Below are positions 26,970 through 35,318 of a stretch of DNA of 64,000 nucleotides, piece after piece. The stretch is from contig CAJFUB010000007.1 of NCBI GenBank assembly GCA_904420095.1, forward strand, positions 154,724 through 218,723, read 5' to 3'. Under the pieces are notes generated by a model. It was not told where the DNA came from. It did no database searches and saw nothing but the letters and a program-made list of their open reading frames with translations. The stretch's first letter is position 1. Every line of letters starts with the position of its first letter. Position numbers and translations under genes: made by a program. The DNA comes from an uncultured Clostridia bacterium (GTDB lineage: Bacteria > Bacillota > Clostridia > UBA1212 > UBA1255).

Positions 26970-27631
26970 ACAACGGTTCCCTTGGACAATCGGATCACGG
27001 CGTCGGCATATTGCATCGCCTCAGGGCTATGCGTCACTGCAACGACGCATTTTCCCTCTTCGGCGCTGAGGCGTTTTAGCAAAAGAAAAATATGACGTTC
27101 ATTTTCAGCGTCGAGATTTCCCGTCGGTTCGTCGGCTAAAATGCAGGGCGGATCATTGGCAAGCGCTCTGGCAATGGCGACGCGCTGCTGTTCTCCGCCG
27201 GAGAGTTCTTTTGGATAATGGCTGCTTCGCTCCACAAGACCGACCTTTTCAATCAGGCTTTCCGCACGCTGCTTCCGTTTGGCGGGAGGAATCTCCCGAT
27301 GAATCAGCATCGGGACCATCACGTTTTCCACAGCGTTTAAATTGGGATGCAGATAATAAGATTGAAAAACGAATCCGATAAACCGGTTTCGAAGCTCTGC
27401 CTTCTTGCGTTCCTTCATTGCTGAAATTTCATTTCCACAAAGCGAAAGCACTCCCTCTGACGGACGTTCCAGCAGTCCCAGCAAATGCAGCAGAGTTGAT
27501 TTTCCGGCCCCGGAAGCGCCTGTGATCAGATAGAAAGCGCCCGATACAAATTGTGCTGTAAAATCCTGTAAGGCCGTAACGCCGTTTCGATATGTTTTCT
27601 TTAAATGTTCGCATCGTATCAGCGTATCCAT
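26966..27631 (-). CDS. ABC exporter ATP-binding protein, MacB/LolD type
   Basis: It carries all NBD motifs: Walker [10 protein letters not shown], signature LSGGEQQR, Walker [13 protein letters not shown] and the switch His in [11 protein letters not shown]. The length (221) and the 'DEPTGNLD' variant mark the MacB/LolD/FtsE class, which works with FtsX-fold permeases in mechanotransmission or export rather than classical import. It lies 17 bases after the permease gene and overlaps the small membrane gene by four bases. Confidence 0.9.
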   Translation of the reverse strand: MDTLIRCEHLKKTYRNGVTALQDFTAQFVSGAFYLITGASGAGKSTLLHLLGLLERPSEGVLSLCGNEISAMKERKKAELRNRFIGFVFQSYYLHPNLNAVENVMVPMLIHREIPPAKRKQRAESLIEKVGLVERSSHYPKELSGGEQQRVAIARALANDPPCILADEPTGNLDAENERHIFLLLKRLSAEEGKCVVAVTHSPEAMQYADAVIRLSKGTVV

Positions 27632-27648
27632 TTCCCCGCCTCGCTTTC

Positions 27649-28830
27649 TTATGCTTTTAATACTTCCGCCGCTGTAATTCGATTGATTTTTTGCAGCGAG
27701 AAAAAGAGCGCTCCGTATAGAAGAAGCAGGATTCCAAGTAAAGCCAGCAAGTACAGATCTGCCGTAGGGATCTTGAGAAAATCAAAAACGGGCGCCAGCT
27801 GTCGATTCATATAATTTTTTAATAAGGAACGGAGCGGAAGGAACAGCAGCACAGAGATTCCGTACGCGGCCGCGGCCAAAATCATAAATTCCAGGAAAAA
27901 CGACGTGCGGATCTGGAACGTTTTATATCCGATTGCCTTTAAAATGCCGATTTCCGCTTTCCGTTCCCGGATGCATTTTGCAGAGACATAAACGATAAAG
28001 AGCGCGGCAATTCCTGCCAGAGCAGCCGATATGGTATAGGCGACGGCAGAAAAGAAATCCTTCACATTCGTTTCTTCGGCAATATAATATGGATCCCCGA
28101 CGAGATAATTTCTATCGGCAAGCAGCTTCTGCAGCTGTGCGATATTGGCGGAATCGTCGGCGATCACGGTATAGGAAAGACGTCCCATGGAAGTGGCGTA
28201 GCCTGCCTCAACCATTTTTTCTCTCTGGCGATAGTTCAGGTCCTCTGCATCCTGTGCCGGAATATAATACCTTTTTGTATTCATAAAATCATTATAGATC
28301 CCTATGATTTTACAGGTATACGTCGTATCCGGATCGATCCGCAGGAGCACCTCGCCGCCCAGCGCAGACGCCGCCAGGCTTGAGGGAGCCAAAATGGCAT
28401 TCCTTTCATTTTCTTGAAAATGTCTGCCATTTTGAATAACAAGCGGCGTTTTATGGTTTGCTCCGTAAAGATCCAGATCCGCTTCCGAGCCGTTTATGGA
28501 TGCGCGTTCTGTTCCCAAGGTATCGCCCAGTGAACAAAATGCCGTTTCTACGTGCGGCAGCGCCAGGAGCTCCTCTTGGAGCTCCCGGTACCTGGCCTGG
28601 TACGCTTCGTCCTCGCGGTCGATGGCGACGGATTCTGCGGGCGATACGGCAAACGTTCTTGCATTGAGATTATAAATCTCCTGAAAGCGAAAATACCCGT
28701 CTGTCAGACGCAGGAAATACATTGCAAGCAGAAAAAAAACGATACAGCAAAGGAATAAAAGAAGTAAAAAAACACTTCTTTTCTTATGATGCAGCAAATT
28801 CTTAATTGGCAATTTGAAATACGCGTCCAT
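27649..28830 (-). CDS. FtsX/MacB-type ABC permease
   Basis: The 393-residue protein has one N-terminal helix (about 20-42), a roughly 210-residue extracellular domain and three C-terminal helices. The segment KCIRERKAEIGILKAIGYKTFQI is the FtsX/MacB coupling signature. ATG at 28830 (MDAYFKLPIKNLLHHKKRS) is chosen because the upstream open frame to 29052 overlaps the ATPase gene and looks non-coding; the ribosome site (AAGAGAT) is weak. With the two genes downstream it forms an exporter or stress-response transporter. Confidence 0.85.
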   Translation of the reverse strand: MDAYFKLPIKNLLHHKKRSVFLLLLFLCCIVFFLLAMYFLRLTDGYFRFQEIYNLNARTFAVSPAESVAIDREDEAYQARYRELQEELLALPHVETAFCSLGDTLGTERASINGSEADLDLYGANHKTPLVIQNGRHFQENERNAILAPSSLAASALGGEVLLRIDPDTTYTCKIIGIYNDFMNTKRYYIPAQDAEDLNYRQREKMVEAGYATSMGRLSYTVIADDSANIAQLQKLLADRNYLVGDPYYIAEETNVKDFFSAVAYTISAALAGIAALFIVYVSAKCIRERKAEIGILKAIGYKTFQIRTSFFLEFMILAAAAYGISVLLFLPLRSLLKNYMNRQLAPVFDFLKIPTADLYLLALLGILLLLYGALFFSLQKINRITAAEVLKA

Positions 28831-28921
28831 TTTTATCTCTTGTATTAAATCATAAATCGGATGAAATGTAAATATATTCCAAAGCCATATCCCCCGATTT
28901 TGCGATATCACTTTATTTCCC

Positions 28922-30658
28922 TCACTGTGCATCGCCGCCTTTTCTTGAAAAAGATGCGCCGCGCATCCTGTTAATACAGCAAAATGCGTCAAGAGGACGG
29001 ATTTCCTCATACCACCGCAAAGCCGTATCGTCAAGCAAAGAGCGCGCCTCATAAGCGCCGCCTGCTATTTCCTTCGTATATTCCGTTACTTTATCGATGA
29101 GCCTCGCGCTGTCCGATTCCCGATCCGTCAAAAGACGTTCCATAATTAAGGCAAGCGCGTTCATCTGGTTCCCTGTGGAAATTGACGACAAAAACGTTAT
29201 ATCTGCGCTGTAATCATCCAGTATGATTTTCTTTTCATTTTCCGTCTTTACCGAGCGGAAAATGAGAAGCGGCTGCGATGTTTTCTCCGGTACAAGCCTG
29301 CGGTCCGTTTCCCAGTCTGCCTTTGCCAAGGCCGGAGCATTTGCCGGAAGCTCGAGCGTTTTCACCTCATTCGTAATATCCTTTATAATATATTCGTCCA
29401 TCAAAAGAACAGAATCGGCGCAGGACAAATATTCGCTGGATCCGCCGATTACCAGAATCGTTGAAACGTGCTTTTCCCGGCAGAGCTCGCGCACACGGTC
29501 GGTAAACGGAACGATCGGCTCGTTTTTCACAATTTTCCGCATATTCCGGTCACGAATCATAAAGTTGGTCGCGCTTTTATCTTCATCAATGAGCAGCAGC
29601 TTTGCGCCGCCGCAAACTGCTTCAATAATGTTTGACGCTTGCGATACGCTTCCGCTTGCATGCGTCGTAGAAAAATTACTCACATCTGCTTTATTCGGCA
29701 AATGTCGAAAAAACGGGGATAAATCAAGATTGTGAACCGGTCTGCCGTCCTCCGCATAGATTTTCAACGTACTGTCATCGGAGATGACATATTCCCGGCC
29801 GTCTCCTGGAATATGGTTGTAAATTCCGGACTCGATTGCATCGAGCAGAGTGGATTTACCGGAATACCCGCCTCCTGTAATTACCGTTACGCCGCGACGG
29901 ATTCCCATGCCGGAAATTTGGGTGCCGTCCTCAAACGGGACCGTTACTTCGAGTTCTTTCGGAGCACAAAATGGAACGGCGCCCATCATCGGTTTTGCCC
30001 CTGCGTTTTCCCGCGGTAAAATACTGCCGTTTGCAATAAAGGCGCACAGATTTTGGCGTTTCAAATACTCCCTGATTTGCTCCTGCTTATGATAGCAGAC
30101 AATATATTCGCAGATCCTGTCCCTGTCGATCGAATGCGCCGCGTCTTCGATATGCTCCAGGATTTCTTTTACCGCCCGAACCGCGGCCTTGGCGTTCACA
30201 GACAAGGCGTTAACAAGCGGAACATTGAAGTGTATGGTGAGCCTGGCGGCGCCCTTTTCATAATTATAACGGATGCCGCTCCGGCGCAGCATCAGCTCGT
30301 TTGGGCGCTGCGTTTCAAACTGCGCTTTTTCACGGACATTTTTTGCTTCATTGACATATTTCTCTGCCAAGGCATTGATCTTCAAAGACAAAACGTGAAG
30401 CAGATAGTTTTCAATCGGAACAGCGTCTGTCTCGTTGATTCCTTCACCAAACGAAACGGGAAATTCAACATATAAAAGCAGTTTTTCGGAATTGCGGAGA
30501 CTTGTTCCTCCAAACCAGAAGAGAAGCTGGCCATAGGAAAAAATCTTTTCTTTTTCCTCAAACGCACGATTTGATTGCCATTTGGTATTATAAAGCCATT
30601 GGAGGCTGCTTTTGTTTTTTCCCTGCAGGGGAAGAATGATAGATTTGAATCTTTGCAT
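28922..30658 (-). CDS. ABC-class P-loop ATPase (COG3044-like)
   Basis: The 578-residue protein has no membrane helix. Its mid part holds Walker A GGGYSGKSTLLDAIE, a serine-rich signature-like HASGSVSQASNI, and Walker B LLLIDEDKSATNFMIRD followed by STILVIGGSSEYLSCADSVLLMDEY. This order and the unusual DEDxSATNF walker B mark the 'predicted ATPase of the ABC class' family. Its function is unknown to me. ATG at 30658 follows GAAGGAGACGATATTTTT; upstream codons run across a terminator and are not used. It sits downstream of a small peptide gene with a terminator between them. Confidence 0.85.
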   Translation of the reverse strand: MQRFKSIILPLQGKNKSSLQWLYNTKWQSNRAFEEKEKIFSYGQLLFWFGGTSLRNSEKLLLYVEFPVSFGEGINETDAVPIENYLLHVLSLKINALAEKYVNEAKNVREKAQFETQRPNELMLRRSGIRYNYEKGAARLTIHFNVPLVNALSVNAKAAVRAVKEILEHIEDAAHSIDRDRICEYIVCYHKQEQIREYLKRQNLCAFIANGSILPRENAGAKPMMGAVPFCAPKELEVTVPFEDGTQISGMGIRRGVTVITGGGYSGKSTLLDAIESGIYNHIPGDGREYVISDDSTLKIYAEDGRPVHNLDLSPFFRHLPNKADVSNFSTTHASGSVSQASNIIEAVCGGAKLLLIDEDKSATNFMIRDRNMRKIVKNEPIVPFTDRVRELCREKHVSTILVIGGSSEYLSCADSVLLMDEYIIKDITNEVKTLELPANAPALAKADWETDRRLVPEKTSQPLLIFRSVKTENEKKIILDDYSADITFLSSISTGNQMNALALIMERLLTDRESDSARLIDKVTEYTKEIAGGAYEARSLLDDTALRWYEEIRPLDAFCCINRMRGASFSRKGGDAQ

Positions 30659-30726
30659 AAAAATATCGTCTCCTTCTTTATAAAATATAAACAAATGCGC
30701 ACTGGGAAGAGGACGATTACAGCATG

Positions 30727-30759
30727 AATAATAAAAGCGCACCCGATCCGGATGCGCTT
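30727..30759 (-). terminator. Terminator between the 24-residue ORF and the ABC-class ATPase
   Basis: On the minus strand AAGCGCA (30753-30759) pairs with TGCGCTT (30735-30741), with a short inner stem in the loop, then TTTTATTATT. It lies about 25 bases after the stop of the small ORF and about 70 bases before the ATPase start, so it could end the small transcript or act as an attenuator. Confidence 0.65.
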
Positions 30760-30783
30760 AAACGGCGGCTCTCTATCGTTCTT

Positions 30784-30858
30784 TTATAGAAAAGCGGCAG
30801 CTGACACGACATCCGATCCTTTATATACAATCGTCATCTTTATCGCTATAATCGTCAT
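30784..30858 (-). CDS. Possible 24-residue peptide gene
   Basis: ATG at 30858 is preceded by GGAGGCGGTTGAT, a near-ideal ribosome site. The product begins MTIIAIKMTIVYKGSDVV and ends in SAAAFL; the stretch ATGACGATT occurs twice, so the peptide has a repeated Met-Thr-Ile start. A consensus-like promoter lies upstream and a terminator downstream, which makes the unit look complete. No family is recognised. It may be a small independent peptide or a leader peptide that controls the ATPase gene. Confidence 0.5.
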   Translation of the reverse strand: MTIIAIKMTIVYKGSDVVSAAAFL

Positions 30859-30907
30859 ATCAACCGCCTCCGTTCTCTCTTAAAATTTCCAATCGTCTGA
30901 CGGGATG

Positions 30908-30936
30908 ATGCTATCATATCGAGCCGCCTTTGTCAA
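30908..30936 (-). promoter_or_regulatory. Promoter of the small-peptide/ATPase unit
   Basis: TTGACA (30931-30936) and TAGCAT (30908-30913) are 17 bases apart on the minus strand, 50 bases upstream of the small ORF. Confidence 0.65.
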
Positions 30937-30966
30937 CACGCTTAATTGGAATATAATATGATAAAA

Positions 30967-31917
30967 TCAATACGCCTTCAGCAGCAGGTTGTCGATCTGT
31001 GTCGGGCAGAAATGATTGAACGCCCGGAAGAATCCGCCCACACTCCGATCGATTTCATTTGCACCGCTCCAGACGGACTGACCGCTGCCGTCATAAATAG
31101 TAACGGTACTGTCGTTTTCTGAGAAGACCGCCGAAACCAGCAGAATTTGCTCTCCCGCTGCCGTATCCATCCAATACGATACGCCATTTTGATTGGTAAT
31201 CACATACAGCCGCTTTGCCGTATCAAATCCTTCCGGAATGCTGACGCTTACCAGCGGATTCGGCCAATTGATACCGCCAAAATAAACGTGAGCCTCCGTT
31301 TCGTTTGTAAATGTAACCCAAAAACCGTCCGCGATCTCGTTTGCATTCGTGTAATAAGGCTTTGCCGCAGCGCAATCTGAAATAAAGGCTCCCATAAAAA
31401 AGGAATCCCAGGCGGACTTGCCTTCTGCCGGTTTGAAAGATTGCAATTCAAAGCTCAGCTCATATTGCTCATAATCATCCAATAAGCATAGAACGTCTAA
31501 TCCCCAGCCGGCCCAGCTATCAATATAATTGCCGTCCGGATCAAGACACAGGCCCAGCTTTCCGTTAACAATATTTATGTTTTCTCCCTGCTCCGTTATG
31601 TCCTCAAATGCCAGATCCGTTTCATAATCCTGTGAAAACAGCAATTCTACCCCTTCTAAATCGGCCGGAAAAGGTTTCCCCAGCTGTTCATCGGATAACG
31701 TTTGCTTTTCGGGATCTGTCGCCTCCGCCTCAGGCGTTGCCGTAGACGGTGCGGGCGTTGCAATGATGGCCGTATTGTCGGCCGCCGTGCTCTGTGGGGA
31801 AGCCGTCGGAGTTCTGTCGGAAGAGGACGGCTCTGACTCGCCGCAGCCCGTGATAAGGAACAGGCTAATCAGCAGAATAAACAGGATTGTGACATGATAG
31901 ACAGTATGCTTTTTCAT
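30967..31917 (-). CDS. Secreted lipoprotein with LamG-like domain
   Basis: ATG at 31917 follows AAGGAGAACATT. The signal peptide ends LISLFLITGCGES, a good lipobox. Then comes a Thr/Pro/Ala-rich linker of about 45 residues (cell-wall spacer), and a roughly 210-residue all-beta domain with LDPDGNYIDSWAGWGLDVLC, YELSFELQSF and IDNLLLKAY at the end, resembling laminin-G/concanavalin-like lectin folds. It probably binds a glycan at the outer face. It follows the discoidin-type gene by 22 bases and ends the secreted-protein run. Confidence 0.7.
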   Translation of the reverse strand: MKKHTVYHVTILFILLISLFLITGCGESEPSSSDRTPTASPQSTAADNTAIIATPAPSTATPEAEATDPEKQTLSDEQLGKPFPADLEGVELLFSQDYETDLAFEDITEQGENINIVNGKLGLCLDPDGNYIDSWAGWGLDVLCLLDDYEQYELSFELQSFKPAEGKSAWDSFFMGAFISDCAAAKPYYTNANEIADGFWVTFTNETEAHVYFGGINWPNPLVSVSIPEGFDTAKRLYVITNQNGVSYWMDTAAGEQILLVSAVFSENDSTVTIYDGSGQSVWSGANEIDRSVGGFFRAFNHFCPTQIDNLLLKAY

Positions 31918-31939
31918 AATGTTCTCCTTCCTTGCTCTG

Positions 31940-33181
31940 TTATTTGTTCTCCAGTGATCTTTTCTGCCGCAGTGCAAGATTCAGCGCGGAACCGCCTGCC
32001 GTTAAAATACATATGAGAAACAGGAAACTCATGGAATCTCCCGTAGGCTGGTTCGGTACGTTCGGCTCTGTCGGATCGTCAGTATTTCCAGGATCGGAAG
32101 AAGTCGGAGGATCCTCCGCATCCACCACTGCGGTATAGAGCAGAACCTCTTTCATGTCGATGCTCGTGGTAGGCGCTCCGCCGGCCTCCCGAATGCAGCG
32201 GTCGCCTGCTTTTGTGAATACAAAGCGTATGGTATCCGTATTCCAAACTGTATCAAACAGATATTCGTAATCTTCCCCAAGAGAGCCGTCAGTTAATGTA
32301 TATACGGTCTCCAGCGCACCGCCGTCTACTGAAATCTGAACGGTCATATCCGTTACGTCAGACCAATGATGATCCTGATGCAGCCGAATACCGGCGATGT
32401 TTACCGGCTCGTCAAATTCTATCTGGAACCATTGCGGAACATTGTTTCCTTCGCTGCCCCACTTCGTATCCAGGCTGCCGTCAATCGCATTGATCGGCGG
32501 CTGAGAAGAGGAAGAGGCCGAAGCGCCGCAGTTTTGCAGATCCATAAATGTCACGGTGCTTTTGTCAAAGGGTTTTCCAGTATCTCCCGCACCGGAGCCG
32601 ACGCGGGCGGCTTCCTTTTTATAGACTTCCAATTCGGATAATTCCACTGCGTAAACATTGTCTTTTCCCTTCTGGGCCGCCGTAAAATAGATCCTGAATG
32701 CCGTAGCTGTAACGGGCGTTTCGAACTCCTTCTCAAAGGTAGTCCATTTCTGAGTATCCGATGCGCCCAAATCTTCTGCCGTAACCGTCAGCGCCGTCTG
32801 CCAAGTGTCGGTCCCGTTTTGATACTCTACCGTAAAGCCTCTGTTGTCGGTATAAATCGTATCTGCCTGCCAAATTTTGAATCCTGAAATTTCCTGCGCA
32901 GACGGGAATACAACGGAGATCCACTGCGGCGTAGCGTCCGTCAATTCGGCGCTGCCCCATTTATCGCTCGTAATCCCGTTGAAGCAATTCGAACCGGGAT
33001 CTCCGCTTGCAGAATCCTCCACGTTATTGCCCCAGGTGCCCGACCAGTGATGCGTAGCGCCCTCCATAGAGGCAATATTCACGCTGACGTCTTCTGCGGC
33101 AAATCCCGTAAGCGCGGCTGCTGAAAACAATGCGGTGCATAAAATGCAGATTAACGCCATTTTCACAAAACCCTTTTTCAT
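31940..33181 (-). CDS. Cell-surface protein with two F5/8 type C (discoidin) domains
   Basis: A signal peptide (MKKGFVKMALICILCTALFS, cleaved after TGFAA) leads two galactose-binding-like domains (about 28-180 and 205-355), each with the pattern AIDGSLDTKWGSE / FNGITSDKWGSAE, PQWISVVFPSAQEISGFKIW and PVTATAFRIYF. The C terminus has a Ser/Pro/Thr linker, then NQPTGD, a helix and RQKRSLENK, resembling a sortase signal and membrane stop. ATG at 33181 has GGAG eight bases upstream; GTG three codons earlier is less likely. It is 33 bases after the GH99-like gene. Confidence 0.85.
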   Translation of the reverse strand: MKKGFVKMALICILCTALFSAAALTGFAAEDVSVNIASMEGATHHWSGTWGNNVEDSASGDPGSNCFNGITSDKWGSAELTDATPQWISVVFPSAQEISGFKIWQADTIYTDNRGFTVEYQNGTDTWQTALTVTAEDLGASDTQKWTTFEKEFETPVTATAFRIYFTAAQKGKDNVYAVELSELEVYKKEAARVGSGAGDTGKPFDKSTVTFMDLQNCGASASSSSQPPINAIDGSLDTKWGSEGNNVPQWFQIEFDEPVNIAGIRLHQDHHWSDVTDMTVQISVDGGALETVYTLTDGSLGEDYEYLFDTVWNTDTIRFVFTKAGDRCIREAGGAPTTSIDMKEVLLYTAVVDAEDPPTSSDPGNTDDPTEPNVPNQPTGDSMSFLFLICILTAGGSALNLALRQKRSLENK

Positions 33182-33214
33182 CTCAAACACTCCTTTTTCT
33201 TTTTATATTCCAGA

Positions 33215-35062
33215 TTACGCTTCCGTCCATTTCTGTTCGCTGAAGACATAATTAAATCTGCCGTACGGCGCGGCGTCTCCATCGGTATAAAAGGACCATA
33301 GGTTGCCCTCCTCATAATTGTCTGCCCATTTAAACTGGATATTTAACAGATCTTCCGCCGCGATCCCCAAAGCATTTTTGGGAATGGAAACCATCAGCTT
33401 ATTCCCTTCTGCTTTAGCAGATACGTTCGTGACATCGCTCCAATTCGAATCACCGCTGCATTTTTTCAATACTGCCTGGAGCCGATCGCTTTCTCCGGAA
33501 AGAAAAACGACTTTATAATCATAGCCGTTCCATAGCGGCTCCTCATTTGTCCCGCTGCGGAGAAAGAGCGTCATCCAGTTTTCCCCCTCCGGCGCCGTCA
33601 GCGCCTCCTTCGTATCAACATAGAAGTAAAGATTCTCTAAATCCTTAGCAGCCTTCAGATTGACGATATCGTTCCGTCCCGTTTCATTTTTATATCTTTG
33701 GCGGCCGTAGCCAAGCGCATTGCGCGCCGTCGTATCATTTTGAAAATCCTGGTACAGCGCGGTGATTTCCGGCGCATCCCATTGGGAAAAGCTTCCGTTT
33801 ATATCAATTGTGTTCTCTCCGCCTACGTTCACCCGCGGCGCGGAGCCCTTGAACTTCTGAATGTAATAGCACATCTGCATATAATAATTATCTCCAAAGC
33901 CGCCCTTCATCGGTTCGATGTCGCGGCTGTATTCAGCGGTAGCCGTATCCACTAAAATAACAGGCTGGTCCGGCATATCAATATCGAGCCGCGTCGCGTG
34001 CCATTCGTTCCACTGCGTGATAAAAATCGTTTCGGGATCCTGCGCAATCGCCCATTCCCACTGTTCCTGAAAATTGTATCCGTAGAGAATGGAGTCCTCT
34101 GTAATATGGTTTTCCCCATCGTAAAAGCTGCGCGAACGATTTTCCCCTCCGTAGAACGCGCTGGTGCTCATCCAGTTTTCAGAATGCTGCGCCGGCGAAA
34201 CGCAGACGATCTCCTTCCGTCCGTTCAGGCCGTAAACCGCTTCGTCTGTGAGAATCCGATCAAATTCTATCCAGGGCCACCCGTCGTCATTTTTCTCTTC
34301 ATTGGGCCACTGGCTGGCTTTTATGCGAAAAGTATTTTTTACCGCCTCGCTGGCCTCTTCTGCTTTCCCGACCATCAGCGGCTTCCCGTCCCACTGAAAC
34401 CACAAATACTGATACTGCGGATATTTTAAATAGATTTGCTCGTAAATTTCATCCATGGTTTTCCCGGAAACCGCATTTGTATAGTAAGCGATTTTCGGAA
34501 CGGAATATCCCATTTTCGCATATTCATCCAGCAATTGCAGCAAAAGCTGCCCCTGACGCAAATATGTATTCGGCGTTCCGTTTGAGGTATCCAGCATCAG
34601 ATAATCGATTCCTGCAGCAGAAAACATCTGAATGTGCTTGCGGATAACCCATTCGTCCGTCTGCGTATAATAGTTGAACAGCGGTTCCGACCACCAATGA
34701 GGCGTTCCCACGGCTCCGCCGCCGGCACTGAGCCACGCTTCCTCAGAGCGGTAGGCCGTTGGGTCCTTTTCAAGAATTTTCTGAACATCATATACATGAT
34801 TCGTTCCCTGCGTGCCGAGGCACAGAAAATAGAAAATCCCGACCGTTTTTCCCTGGCGTACGCCGCCCGCTTCCGTATCCGTCAGCAGCTCCCGTCCCAA
34901 ATCGTCTACGCCTCCGTAGCTTCCGTTTACGGCAGAATACGGACCATCATATTTTGACAAAACCAGTTTTTTCCTCTCTTTATTGCAGCCGCTTACAGAA
35001 AACAGCACAGCGGCCAGAATCGACAAAGCGATATACCGTACCGGACGACTGATATGATTCAT
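33215..35062 (-). CDS. Secreted GH99/WbsX-like glycosidase lipoprotein with CBM9-like domain
   Basis: The signal peptide ends FSVSGC (C26), a lipobox. Residues about 70-400 contain VGIFYFLCLG, EWVIRKHIQMFSAAGIDYLMLD, YLWFQWDGKPLMVG and ITQWNEWHATR (WNEW at 351-354), which is the signature of the GH99/WbsX clan of endo-mannosidase-like barrels. Residues about 413-600 form a CBM9/DOMON-type domain starting INGSFSQWDAPEITALY. AAGGAATGTCTC precedes ATG at 35062. A paralogue with the same two domains lies at 41639. It probably cuts an alpha-mannan or similar polymer outside the cell. Confidence 0.75.
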   Translation of the reverse strand: MNHISRPVRYIALSILAAVLFSVSGCNKERKKLVLSKYDGPYSAVNGSYGGVDDLGRELLTDTEAGGVRQGKTVGIFYFLCLGTQGTNHVYDVQKILEKDPTAYRSEEAWLSAGGGAVGTPHWWSEPLFNYYTQTDEWVIRKHIQMFSAAGIDYLMLDTSNGTPNTYLRQGQLLLQLLDEYAKMGYSVPKIAYYTNAVSGKTMDEIYEQIYLKYPQYQYLWFQWDGKPLMVGKAEEASEAVKNTFRIKASQWPNEEKNDDGWPWIEFDRILTDEAVYGLNGRKEIVCVSPAQHSENWMSTSAFYGGENRSRSFYDGENHITEDSILYGYNFQEQWEWAIAQDPETIFITQWNEWHATRLDIDMPDQPVILVDTATAEYSRDIEPMKGGFGDNYYMQMCYYIQKFKGSAPRVNVGGENTIDINGSFSQWDAPEITALYQDFQNDTTARNALGYGRQRYKNETGRNDIVNLKAAKDLENLYFYVDTKEALTAPEGENWMTLFLRSGTNEEPLWNGYDYKVVFLSGESDRLQAVLKKCSGDSNWSDVTNVSAKAEGNKLMVSIPKNALGIAAEDLLNIQFKWADNYEEGNLWSFYTDGDAAPYGRFNYVFSEQKWTEA

Positions 35063-35100
35063 GAGACATTCCTTTCTGCAAAACAGTCCCTTGTTCTGCA

Positions 35101-35114
35101 AATAAATGTTTACA
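35101..35114 (-). promoter_or_regulatory. Possible catabolite repression (cre) site
   Basis: TGTAAACATTTATT on the minus strand matches most of the cre consensus TGWAARCGYTWNCA but lacks the central G and the final CA. It lies about 40 bases upstream of the GH99-like lipoprotein start. Evidence is moderate at best. Confidence 0.3.
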
Positions 35115-35236
35115 TGTTTTATATTGTATAAGATATAATATTTCATAAAATGGATTAATTTGATCATTTAATAGATAAATCCGAAATCCTTCAAATTATT
35201 AACTGTGTTTTTTATTCGCAATAATACATAAAAAAA

Positions 35237-35276
35237 TTGCTTCTGTGCATTGCTTTCAATACAATTCATTTGTATT
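35237..35276 (+). promoter_or_regulatory. Promoter and overlapping operator of the six-hairpin glycosidase gene
   Basis: TTGCTT (35237-35242) and TACAAT (35260-35265) are 17 bases apart. AATACAA (35258-35264) and TTGTATT (35270-35276) form a seven-base inverted repeat around a five-base centre and cover the -10 box, a position suited to a repressor. AT-rich DNA on the other side (35063-35160) should hold the promoter of the divergent GH99-like gene. Confidence 0.5.
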
Positions 35277-35318
35277 CTGTGCATGTATTTTATGAAATAA
35301 ATATGAGGAGGAAACGAT

